A DNA stretch of 64,000 bases, taken from assembly GCA_934254815.1 (NCBI GenBank), contig CAKQME010000002.1:62001-126000 (forward strand), given 5' to 3'. The translations under genes and the position numbers were made by a program. The notes below the pieces were generated by a model. That model searched no databases, was not told where the DNA came from, and saw nothing but the letters and a program-made list of their open reading frames with translations. This document shows, one piece after another, positions 34,605 through 41,877 of the stretch. This DNA is from an uncultured Clostridia bacterium. GTDB taxonomy: Bacteria > Bacillota > Clostridia > Christensenellales > Borkfalkiaceae. Each line of letters opens with the position of its first letter. Position 1 is the first letter of the stretch.

Positions 34605-34970
34605 ATGAGATATAACCTCCGAATTTTTTTCGCCTTTTAGGCGAGAAGAGAGGTAGCACCGAGAAAATTTGAAATTGCAATTTTTATCGTCGCTCAGAGC
34701 GTAAGTCAACGACCACGGAACAAATTAACGCATACAACAGGGAATATGCGTTGCCATATTTTTAAGTAAAAGAAAAACAGAGTCAAACCCGATTTAAGTC
34801 GAGTAAGACCCTGTTATTTTTTTATTCTGAATTTTAAGCGTTAATTTTTCCCGTTGACTTTCGTTTTTCTCTGTGCTACAACCAAACGCCACAAAAGGCA
34901 AAAATTTCGGAGACGTTTTATATTAAAAAAGAAGCAACCTTACCCGAAAATATTCGAATAAGGTTGCGTA
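34605..34970. other. Intergenic region between the cargo operon and tRNA-Arg
   Basis: No gene is seen in 366 bases. Inverted repeats are AACGCATA/TATGCGTT (34727-34753) in the probable minus-strand leader, CGCC/GGCG near 34635, and AACAGAGTC/GACCCTGTT followed by seven T residues (34769-34815), a terminator-like hairpin readable on the plus strand. The operon promoter should be here but no clear -35/-10 pair stands out. Confidence 0.5.
34924..34967 (-). terminator. Terminator after tRNA-Arg
   Basis: On the minus strand GCAACCTTA pairs with TAAGGTTGC and is followed by a run of six T residues. Confidence 0.85.
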
Positions 34971-35047
34971 TGGTGCGCCATAAGGAACTCGAATCCCTAA
35001 CCTTTGGTTCCGTAGACCAACGCTCTATCCAATTGAGCTAATGGCGC
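34971..35047 (-). tRNA. tRNA-Arg (anticodon ACG)
   Basis: The minus strand folds as a cloverleaf: acceptor GCGCCAT/ATGGCGC, D-arm GCTC/GAGC, anticodon stem TTGGT/ACCAA with loop CTACGGA (anticodon ACG), T-loop TTCGAGT, discriminator A and an encoded CCA (34971-34973). Its 3' end faces the mobile-element cargo, the orientation expected if it served as an integration site, but no second copy of the tRNA end was found in the window. Confidence 0.93.
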
Positions 35048-35068
35048 ATAAACTTTGTTAGCTCATAT

Positions 35069-35097
35069 AGTATATACCTTTATTTTCTTTTTGTCAA
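35069..35097 (-). promoter_or_regulatory. Promoter of tRNA-Arg
   Basis: On the minus strand TTGACA (35097-35092), a 17-base spacer and TATACT (35074-35069) lie about 22 bases before the tRNA. Confidence 0.8.
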
Positions 35098-35204
35098 CTT
35101 ATTTTTCCTTTTCTTATATTGTTTTTCTAAAAATTTTTAATATAGTCTGTCGGTCGGTGTTTTTTGCTTAACACAGATAAACAAAAACTAAAACAAAGTT
35201 GCTG

Positions 35205-36551
35205 TCAGGCGTCTAAATACGCGTTTTGCATTACTAAAATTTCGCGTAACTTCGTATAAGGCACATCTTTTGCGTTTACGTTTTTTTTGACGGCTATCGA
35301 AGCGGCGACTCCTGCCGCCTGACCCATCGCCATGCTTGGCGGCATAACTCGTATTGCTCCGTGCGCCTGTCTGTCTGCCGAAACGTTTTTCCCCGCCATC
35401 CATAAATTGTCGAAGTCTTTTGCTACGACAGAACGGTATGGTATCGAGTAGGGCGGTCTGTTGTTTGCGGGGGAGTATATTACTTTTGACGACGTGTGTA
35501 TATCTACGGAATTTGATAATATTACGATAGCGTCGTCGAATATTTTAGACTGGGCTACGTCACTGCTCGTTAAGACGTATTCTCCTACTATTCTTCTGGA
35601 TTCGCGTATGCCTAATCTTTCCGAAGTCTGAATAAGTCGGATATTTTCAAGTCCGGGAATATATTTTTTTAAAAAATCGAAGATTGTTTTTGCTTGTATT
35701 CTGCCTTGAATTTCGGCTTTTGTTATCATATCGGGGTCGTTTACGTCGAAAGGTTTGTCTATCTGACACATATTGACGGAATAGACGCCGCGCAATTGTT
35801 TGTAAAGACGAACTTTTTGAGTTCCGCAGGGGAATTCTCCTTTTTTTCTGGCTTCGTCTATTTTGTCCATATATCTTCGTTCTGTTTCGGATAGCGAATA
35901 GTCGCGCATATGAGCGTCTAATACTTCTTCGTTTACGCCGTCAATCAGAAAGAAAGTCGACGACGGTTGCAGTTCTCCGTCTTTGTCGGAAAACATATAT
36001 TCCGCGCCTGCCGAAAATCCTACGTCTGCGTCGCCCGTGCAATCGATAAAAGCTTTAGCGGTTATTCTGTAAAAACCGTTTTTGGTAGCGAAAATGCACG
36101 AAGTTAATTTTCGCCCGACCTTTTCCGCCTTAACGAAAAGATAGTGGTATTTTAAATCGACTCCCGCTTCGAGACACATTTGCTCGGATACTCTTTTAAA
36201 GACTTCTTTATCGAACGGAGTGACTCCGATATGTCCGTTTAAGTGATAACCGGAATATCCGTCCGCGTTTTTGCAATTCGCGGGGGAAATAGCCCCGCCG
36301 TCTTTTACCATACGGCTTATCAATTCAGCGAACACGCCTTGTATGATTTGCTTGTTTCCGTCGCAGTCGTAACAAGTCATAAACGGAGCGACAAGTCCGC
36401 TTGTGGCGCAACCGCCGAGATAGCCGTTTTCTTCCGTAAGAATAACTTTCGAACCGTTTTCGGCTGCGCCGATAGCGGCTCCGATTCCTGCAACTCCGCC
36501 GCCGATAACGAGAACGTCGCACTCGAATGTTTTTTTGATTTGTATTTCCAT
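35205..36551 (-). CDS. FAD-dependent oxidoreductase
   Basis: This 448-residue flavoprotein has the N-terminal FAD-binding GxGxxG motif (VLVIGGGVAGIGAAIGA), the ENGYLGGCATSG stretch that follows it in the FAD_oxidored (PF12831-type) family, and FIDCTGDADVGFSAGAEY as the second nucleotide-contact region. The C-terminal part ends PPSMAMGQAAGVAASIAVKK, which is typical. Members act on varied small molecules, often sugars or organic acids, and are frequent in glycan-degrading gut bacteria. It is monocistronic, starts after cgggagag, and has no sign of a signal peptide. Confidence 0.87.
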   Translation of the reverse strand: MEIQIKKTFECDVLVIGGGVAGIGAAIGAAENGSKVILTEENGYLGGCATSGLVAPFMTCYDCDGNKQIIQGVFAELISRMVKDGGAISPANCKNADGYSGYHLNGHIGVTPFDKEVFKRVSEQMCLEAGVDLKYHYLFVKAEKVGRKLTSCIFATKNGFYRITAKAFIDCTGDADVGFSAGAEYMFSDKDGELQPSSTFFLIDGVNEEVLDAHMRDYSLSETERRYMDKIDEARKKGEFPCGTQKVRLYKQLRGVYSVNMCQIDKPFDVNDPDMITKAEIQGRIQAKTIFDFLKKYIPGLENIRLIQTSERLGIRESRRIVGEYVLTSSDVAQSKIFDDAIVILSNSVDIHTSSKVIYSPANNRPPYSIPYRSVVAKDFDNLWMAGKNVSADRQAHGAIRVMPPSMAMGQAAGVAASIAVKKNVNAKDVPYTKLREILVMQNAYLDA

Positions 36552-36699
36552 ATATCGCTCTCCCGATATAAGTATACAATAAACGTAAAAAAATAATATA
36601 TATCTATTTTGACATAATATATAAATATTGCTTCTGTTTTGAGTAAGTTGGTTATATGCGGTATAGAAAAAACTTGTTTTTATAAAAAATAGGACTTTT

Positions 36700-36920
36700 A
36701 CGAATCAAGACATTTCATATTGCGCGAGATGCGGCACACGTTCGCCACTAAGTGCTTGTCGGCGGGCGTAGAAATGAAAGTAATTCAGCTGTGGTTAGGG
36801 CATAGTTCGTCGCAAACGACGGCAAATATTTATGCCAAAGTATCGAAAGAATTGTTTGCTCGCTCATCTGAAATTTTACCCTTATTTTTACCCTTAAATT
36901 TACCCTTAAAAACTGAGTAA
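36700..36920 (+). pseudogene. Tyrosine integrase, C-terminal remnant
   Basis: Only about 70 codons remain. They keep box II of phage-type integrases: MRHTFATKCLSAG with the catalytic Arg, IQLWLGHSS with the His, and ANIYAKV with the tyrosine nucleophile. No start, N-terminal domain or box I is present, so the gene is dead. It points toward tRNA-Leu 84 bases downstream, the usual arrangement of an integrase beside its tRNA attachment site. Confidence 0.75.
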
Positions 36921-36967
36921 AATGAGGATTTTAGCCTTGATGGGTCAAAAAATTTAGAAAATTTAGG

Positions 36968-36999
36968 AAAAAAAGCCCCGTTTTCGTAAGAAAACAGGG
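36968..36999 (-). terminator. Terminator after tRNA-Leu
   Basis: On the minus strand CCCTGTTTTC pairs with GAAAACGGGG (one G-U) around TTAC and is followed by seven T residues. Confidence 0.85.
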
Positions 37000-37003
37000 T
37001 TTT

Positions 37004-37090
37004 TGGTGCGGTCAACAGGACTTGAACCTGCACGAGAAAAGCCTCATAAGATCCTTAGTCTTATGCGTCTGCCAATTCCGCCATGACCGC
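37004..37090 (-). tRNA. tRNA-Leu (anticodon AAG)
   Basis: This minus-strand class II tRNA has acceptor GCGGTCA/TGACCGC, D-loop AATTGGCA, anticodon stem TAAGA/TCTTA with loop CTAAGGA (anticodon AAG), a long variable arm, T-loop TTCAAGT, discriminator A and an encoded CCA (37004-37006). Confidence 0.93.
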
Positions 37091-37190
37091 ATATTCGTTT
37101 GCAATCTGCAATCTCTCGCAGACTGCTCGAATATAATAACAAATATAATTTATTTTGTCAAACGTTTTCGCTATGTTTTTCGGAATTTTT

Positions 37191-37637
37191 TTATTTTAAA
37201 TCCGATACCTTTACGTTTATCTTAGCCGAAACGTCGGGCAACAGTTTTATTTCGACGGGGTATATCCCTACGTTTTTTATCGCATCTTTTAAAATGATCT
37301 TCTTTTTGTCGATTTCAAACCCGTTTTCCGCTAATTTGTCGGCTATTTCTTTAGAAGTGATACTTCCGAACACCTTGCCGTTTTCTCCGCATTTAACGAA
37401 ACATTCTATTTCTTTGCCTTTCATCGAAGCCGCAAGTTCTTTAAGTCTTTTAACTTCTTCGGCTTTGTGAAATTCTTCGGCTTTTCGTTGTCCGTTTAAA
37501 GCGTTTATCTCGGTCGAAGTGGCTTCTTTGGCAAGTTTCTTTTTAAATAAACAGTTTCTCGCGTATCCGTCGCTGACTTCGATAATGTCGTTCTTTTTTC
37601 CCGTGCCTTTTACGTCTTGTAACAGTATTACTTTCAT
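37191..37637 (-). CDS. rplI: 50S ribosomal protein L9
   Basis: This is a full-length 148-residue L9: an N-terminal rRNA-binding domain (MKVILLQDVKGTGKKNDIIE, VSDGYARNCLFKKKLA), the long connecting helix, and the C-terminal domain (GKVFGSITSKEIADKL). It binds 23S rRNA at the base of the L1 stalk and helps keep the reading frame. It is usually linked to rpsF, ssb or dnaB, none of which are here, so the locus has been rearranged. It is preceded by an XRE regulator gene on the same strand, 10 bases away. Confidence 0.97.
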   Translation of the reverse strand: MKVILLQDVKGTGKKNDIIEVSDGYARNCLFKKKLAKEATSTEINALNGQRKAEEFHKAEEVKRLKELAASMKGKEIECFVKCGENGKVFGSITSKEIADKLAENGFEIDKKKIILKDAIKNVGIYPVEIKLLPDVSAKINVKVSDLK

Positions 37638-37647
37638 AGTTGTCTCC

Positions 37648-38247
37648 TTATTTGTATTTTGTCAGATTTGACGATAGAATTATTATAATTTCCACCGGTA
37701 TGCCTATAATAAAAATCAGCCATAACCGATAATCGGAAAATTGCAGATACAGACATAAAAGCAGAGTCCATAAAAATACTGACTTCAGTATGGTGGAAGC
37801 AAGTATGCTGTGCAACCATTTTCTGTTGTAATACAGAAGTATCAAAGAGCTTGCCGGAACAGCCCAGACGTATGCCTGCCAGAATATGATCTGTTGAGTT
37901 CTGAACACATAACCGTAAACGAAAGCTATTGTCGAACATAAAAATATTATGGTGACGGAAAGAATCGCTATCGTGATTTTACGCTCTTTTTCGGGGTTCT
38001 TTTTTTCGTTTAGAAAATTCAGCTGTTCCTCTGCGTCCTCGTGAGTGAGATAGTCGAGCGTTACGCCGTACATATCGGCAAGCGCGGACAAAATCGAAAT
38101 ATCCGGTAAAGAATCGGCGTGTTCCCATTTGGAAACCGACTTGTCGGAATAATTCAGCGAGTTCGCGACGTCAGCCTGAGTTAAGCCGTGACTTTTTCTA
38201 AGTGCTATCAAGTTATTCGCAACAGTAGTCTTGATATCGTCTTTCAT
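37648..38247 (-). CDS. XRE-family regulator with four-helix membrane tail
   Basis: The start is ATG 38247 (MKDDIKTTVANNLIALRKSH). Residues 5-62 form an XRE helix-turn-helix (GLTQADVANSLNYSDKSVSK, then WEHADSLPDI). Residues about 85-200 hold four membrane segments, including IAILSVTIIFLCSTIAFVYG and LWLIFIIGIPVEIIIIL. Membrane-bound XRE proteins in Clostridia probably sense envelope or metabolite signals. A six-codon longer start (38265) is possible. Neither start has a good Shine-Dalgarno. The target is unknown. Confidence 0.85.
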   Translation of the reverse strand: MKDDIKTTVANNLIALRKSHGLTQADVANSLNYSDKSVSKWEHADSLPDISILSALADMYGVTLDYLTHEDAEEQLNFLNEKKNPEKERKITIAILSVTIIFLCSTIAFVYGYVFRTQQIIFWQAYVWAVPASSLILLYYNRKWLHSILASTILKSVFLWTLLLCLYLQFSDYRLWLIFIIGIPVEIIIILSSNLTKYK

Positions 38248-38463
38248 AGCTATATTGTAATACATTTTTTATAAAAAATCAATTCTTTTGTGAAGATTTT
38301 CTATAATTCTCATTTCGGTAGAGTCGGTTTTTGCCATTCTATAGGTCAGAGAAAAGGTCTCTCTCATAATTCTCTATGTGTAGAAATACTTTATAACGAT
38401 TTCGCTTGCCAAATTTAACGTTACATAGTAAAATAAAATCAAAGAAACGAAAGGAGGCGAGCT

Positions 38464-39582
38464 ATGAAAATTCTTGTACTCAGCTGTTCTACGGGCGAGG
38501 GGCATAACAGCGCGGCTAAAGCCGTATGCGAAGCTCTTAATAACACGGGCGCGGAATGCGAGCTTAAAGACCCCGTGTCGTTTAAGGGTGAAAAAACGCC
38601 TAAAACCATTGCTAAACTTTATAACAATTTAATCAAGAAAACTCCACGAGCTTTCGGCGCGGTGTATAAGTTAGGCGGCTTATACGACAGCTCTCATCTG
38701 CCGTCACCGATATACGCCTGGAATGCGGCTTATGCGGACAAACTCAACGAGTATATAATCGCGAACGGGTTTGACGCGGTGGTATCCACTCACCTTTACG
38801 GTATGGAGGCGTTGACCGCTATCAAACGCGCGGGCAAGCAGACCGTTCCGTTTTACGGCGTTATAACCGATTATACAATTATACCTTTTACGCGCGAGAC
38901 CGAACTCGACGAGTATTTTATACCGCATACCGAGCTGAAAAACGTGTTTAAGGTCAAGGGAATGGGCGAGGACAGGCTTAATGCGACGGGGATTCCCGTT
39001 TCGCCCGAGATAAGAGACGAAGTAGACGTGACCGAAACGCGTAAGGCTTTGGGTTTGCCGACGGATAAAAAAATAATATTGCTTATGTCGGGCGGGGTAG
39101 GGTGCGAAAGCATAAAACCGCTTCTGAAACGCTTTGAGAAAAACTCCGACAGCGATCGTTTTTATTGCGTTCTGGTCGGAAATAATAAAAAACTTAAAGA
39201 AAAAATCGAAAAGAGCTGTCCTGCCGATAAAGTGGCGGCGGTCGGATTTACTGATAAAGTGAGATTGTATCTTAAATGTTCCGACGTTGTAATAAGCAAG
39301 TCGGGCGGGCTTTCGAGTACGGAAGTAGCGGTTGCGAATGTACCGCTTGTGCATTTTAAGCCGATACCCGGTTGCGAAACGTTCAACGCGAGATTTTTTG
39401 AAGATAAAGGGTTGTCGAAGCTGGCTAAAAACGGCGCGGACGCAATTCGTTTAGCCGAAGAACTGCTCGATAACGAAAACGAAAGAACTGCTATGCTAAG
39501 CGCTCAACGCGAAGAAATAAACGCGTTTTCCGCCGATGATATAGCAAGGAGGATAACGGAATGTCGTTCGGTCAGTATCTGA
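38464..39582 (+). CDS. Diacylglycerol glycosyltransferase-like protein (MGDG synthase/UgtP family)
   Basis: This 372-residue GT28-type enzyme has an N-terminal MGDG-synthase domain (LVLSCSTGEGHNSAAKAVCE, YGMEALTAIKRAG) and a C-terminal nucleotide-sugar domain (IILLMSGGVGCESIKPLLKR, VISKSGGLSSTEVAVANVPL). It transfers a sugar from a UDP donor to diacylglycerol, giving membrane glycolipids and lipoteichoic-acid anchor. It starts after aaaggagg and overlaps plsY by 22 bases, so glycolipid and phosphatidate synthesis are coupled. Confidence 0.88.
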   Translation: MKILVLSCSTGEGHNSAAKAVCEALNNTGAECELKDPVSFKGEKTPKTIAKLYNNLIKKTPRAFGAVYKLGGLYDSSHLPSPIYAWNAAYADKLNEYIIANGFDAVVSTHLYGMEALTAIKRAGKQTVPFYGVITDYTIIPFTRETELDEYFIPHTELKNVFKVKGMGEDRLNATGIPVSPEIRDEVDVTETRKALGLPTDKKIILLMSGGVGCESIKPLLKRFEKNSDSDRFYCVLVGNNKKLKEKIEKSCPADKVAAVGFTDKVRLYLKCSDVVISKSGGLSSTEVAVANVPLVHFKPIPGCETFNARFFEDKGLSKLAKNGADAIRLAEELLDNENERTAMLSAQREEINAFSADDIARRITECRSVSI

Positions 39583-40202
39583 GTTATATATTGCTGATTA
39601 TCGGCGGTTTTTTGCTCGGCGGAGTAATGTTTTGCAGAACAATACCGCTGTTGCTTACGGGCAAAGACGTGTGCGAACTTCACGAGGATAAGAACCCCGG
39701 CGCGGCAAACGCTTTTATGAGTTGCGGCAAAGTAATAGGTTTTATTTGCCTGTTTTGCGATTTGCTGAAAGGTTTTCTGCCTGTATTTCTTGCCATAGAA
39801 TTGTTGCCTACCGATAACGTTTTGTTTGCGTTTACAATGGTCGCACCAGTTTTAGGTCATGCCGTCGGAGTATTTAACGGTTTTATGGGCGGCAAGTGCA
39901 TTGCAACTTCTTTCGGAGTGGTTATCGCTTCTTTCGGTTTAACATGGATAGGCGTTATACTTGCCGTTTTATATATTGTTTTAGTGGTGGCGTTTAAAAT
40001 CGATCACCGTGTAGGCAGTATCGTTGTGTTTGCTCTTTTCGGGGTAAGTTCGGTTGCAGTCGGTGCGTTTACGGGTCGGTTGTTTGTGGGTATAGGTTTT
40101 GCGCTTATTTCGATAGTGGCGATTATAAAACATTTGCCTAAGCGAGAAAAGAAGTCTTCTGCGGAGTTATCCGACGAAGTGACAACGGAAAGCGCGCTTT
40201 AA
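39561..40202 (+). CDS. plsY: Glycerol-3-phosphate acyltransferase PlsY
   Basis: This 213-residue integral membrane protein has the three PlsY motifs in divergent form: DKNPGAANAFMSCGK (motif 1), FCDLLKGFLPV (motif 2) and LGHAVGVFNGFMGGKCIATS (motif 3). It acylates glycerol-3-phosphate from acyl-phosphate, the first step of phospholipid synthesis. The C-terminus has a short basic then acidic tail (KREKKSSAELSDE). It overlaps the upstream glycosyltransferase, and a strong terminator follows. Confidence 0.9.
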   Translation: MSFGQYLSYILLIIGGFLLGGVMFCRTIPLLLTGKDVCELHEDKNPGAANAFMSCGKVIGFICLFCDLLKGFLPVFLAIELLPTDNVLFAFTMVAPVLGHAVGVFNGFMGGKCIATSFGVVIASFGLTWIGVILAVLYIVLVVAFKIDHRVGSIVVFALFGVSSVAVGAFTGRLFVGIGFALISIVAIIKHLPKREKKSSAELSDEVTTESAL

Positions 40203-40238
40203 AATTTTTTGATATTAAAATATTGTATATCACTTTAA

Positions 40239-40266
40239 AACGGCTCCCCTTAGCAGGGGAGCCGTT
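40239..40266. terminator. Terminator between plsY and the SIR2 gene
   Basis: AACGGCTCCCCT pairs perfectly with AGGGGAGCCGTT around TAGC. It lies between convergent genes and may serve both. Confidence 0.85.
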
Positions 40267-40286
40267 ATTTGTATTTAAATATTTAT

Positions 40287-41549
40287 TTAATTTTGTTGTA
40301 CTGCTTTAAGGATTTCGTCAAAGGCAGACGGAACCCCCGCCATATTATAATAAACTTTATCTTTAAAAATGTCATTAAAAGTTTTGACTTTTTCTTTGTC
40401 GTGTTGGTTTAATTCGTCATACTTCACAAATTCGTTTTTTGCGTTTTCACTATATAATACGACGTATACCTTTTTTGTTGTACCATTTAACGATTTAAAC
40501 ATGGTTTTATAGTCGACGTCGTCGGGTGGCATAGAATATCCTATAAATACAAGATTTTTCGCGTTATTTAATTCTTGCATCATTGAAAGCCGTGTTTCTT
40601 CTAAAAAAGAATTTCTGACTTTAAAGTTGGATTGCGCTAAAATATCGAAGTCATTATTATAAATGCCTTTTTTGCAATAAGGACAGTAGTATAGAGGCTC
40701 TTTATTGTCGTAATTTATTTTATCCGTAACGCTTTGTAATGTCAACTCGCCCAGAAAGTAAGAATGTTTGGCGCAATTCGTGCATTTGTAAAAGTTCATT
40801 GCGCCGTGCGGAAAGTAACATTTAGTTAAAATAATTCTTCTTTTAGAGTCGTATTTTTCGCTGTTGGCGATAAATGCGGCGCCTTCGGTAAAAGGATACC
40901 ATAATTCGCCTTTAGGTGCGCTTGCGTATTCGCAATTAAAATCGGTATAAATTCTTAGTTGCGGATTTCTGTTGTTCGCAAAATATAATTTTTTATTTTG
41001 GTTAGCTTTGCGGTTGGCTTCTATAATCGGTAAAAGCGAAAATAAATCCCAATTAAAATTTATTATTGAGTAGGTTGAAATAAAAAACTTTCTGTCTTTA
41101 CAATCCAGCTTGCTATTAAACTTTTTTTCTACTTCAATTTCGGCTAAGCGTTGATAAAAATATATAAGTTTAGAATAATCTGCTTTATTTACTGCTTTAA
41201 TTTTTTCAAGAAAATTTTTAAAAATATAAATTGTTAATTCTTTCTTACATTGCTCAAGTTCATAATATTCTATTTTTTCTGTTTCTTCTTTTGCTTCTAT
41301 TTCATCTATTGTTTTTATATCGCATTTCAGGGCGTTATGTAAAATTAAATTACAGTCGATTAAATTATATACGTCGTTTACAGAGTAATTAGAATTTCCG
41401 AAACGCTCATTTAAAATAGTTTTTAATTTCTTAAGTAACCCTGTATTCTGTACACTCTTTTGAATTATTTTGTTTTGCTCTTCCGTAACGGGAATATTTA
41501 AAAATTTTGTAGACCCTGCGCCTAAAATGAAAACCGTTTTATTTTCCAT
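40287..41549 (-). CDS. SIR2-like domain protein, possible defence NADase
   Basis: The start is ATG 41549, which overlaps the upstream gene by 11 bases; 20 extra codons in the longer frame are ignored. The 420-residue product begins with the SIR2-type nucleotide loop (TVFILGAGSTKFLNIPVTEE), carries INFNWDLFSLLPII (equivalent to the NxD motif), a CTNC...CPYC zinc module near residues 260-310, and NLVFIGYSMPPDDVDYK. These resemble SIR2_2 proteins of anti-phage systems that deplete NAD, rather than housekeeping sirtuins. The lower GC and AT-rich codons are unlike its neighbours. The function is inferred. Confidence 0.75.
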   Translation of the reverse strand: MENKTVFILGAGSTKFLNIPVTEEQNKIIQKSVQNTGLLKKLKTILNERFGNSNYSVNDVYNLIDCNLILHNALKCDIKTIDEIEAKEETEKIEYYELEQCKKELTIYIFKNFLEKIKAVNKADYSKLIYFYQRLAEIEVEKKFNSKLDCKDRKFFISTYSIINFNWDLFSLLPIIEANRKANQNKKLYFANNRNPQLRIYTDFNCEYASAPKGELWYPFTEGAAFIANSEKYDSKRRIILTKCYFPHGAMNFYKCTNCAKHSYFLGELTLQSVTDKINYDNKEPLYYCPYCKKGIYNNDFDILAQSNFKVRNSFLEETRLSMMQELNNAKNLVFIGYSMPPDDVDYKTMFKSLNGTTKKVYVVLYSENAKNEFVKYDELNQHDKEKVKTFNDIFKDKVYYNMAGVPSAFDEILKAVQQN

Positions 41550-41859
41550 ATACCGATATCGACTGTATTTCAATTTTTTTAGGGTTATTCTGTTCTTTAT
41601 TAATTTCATTCAAGTTTTTTTCATTGAAATCAAAAAAGTATTTATTGTTAATGCCGTTTAGTGTAATCCACTTTAGTAAAATCCAATTTAATTTGTATTC
41701 CGTGTCAGTTTTTATTAAATATGCTTCTTTGTTTGCGATGCAGATATTATATTCTTCGTTATCGATAGTAATATTTCTGTCAAGCCTTATCGTCAAAAAT
41801 CCTTCAGGTTCGCCGTTTGATTCTATTATGCGAATTTTTGTAATTATACCTTCGTTCAT
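41539..41859 (-). CDS. Hypothetical partner of the SIR2-like protein, 106 aa
   Basis: This small AT-rich gene sits directly upstream of the SIR2-like gene and overlaps it. The product has beta-strand-like segments (NEGIITKIRIIESNGEPEGF, YNICIANKEAYLIKTDTEY) and no known domain. It has a Shine-Dalgarno (aaaggatg). The overlap and shared base composition suggest the pair arrived together, perhaps as a two-gene defence unit in which this protein senses or restrains the NADase. That role is a hypothesis. Confidence 0.6.
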   Translation of the reverse strand: MNEGIITKIRIIESNGEPEGFLTIRLDRNITIDNEEYNICIANKEAYLIKTDTEYKLNWILLKWITLNGINNKYFFDFNEKNLNEINKEQNNPKKIEIQSISVYGK

Positions 41860-41877
41860 TTTTTTCAGTTCATCCTT

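Noticed and set aside
34971..35047. tRNA-Arg as attachment site of the element
   Set aside because: I found no repeat of the tRNA 3' end near 17.8 kb or 28.5 kb and no integrase inside, so it stays unsupported.
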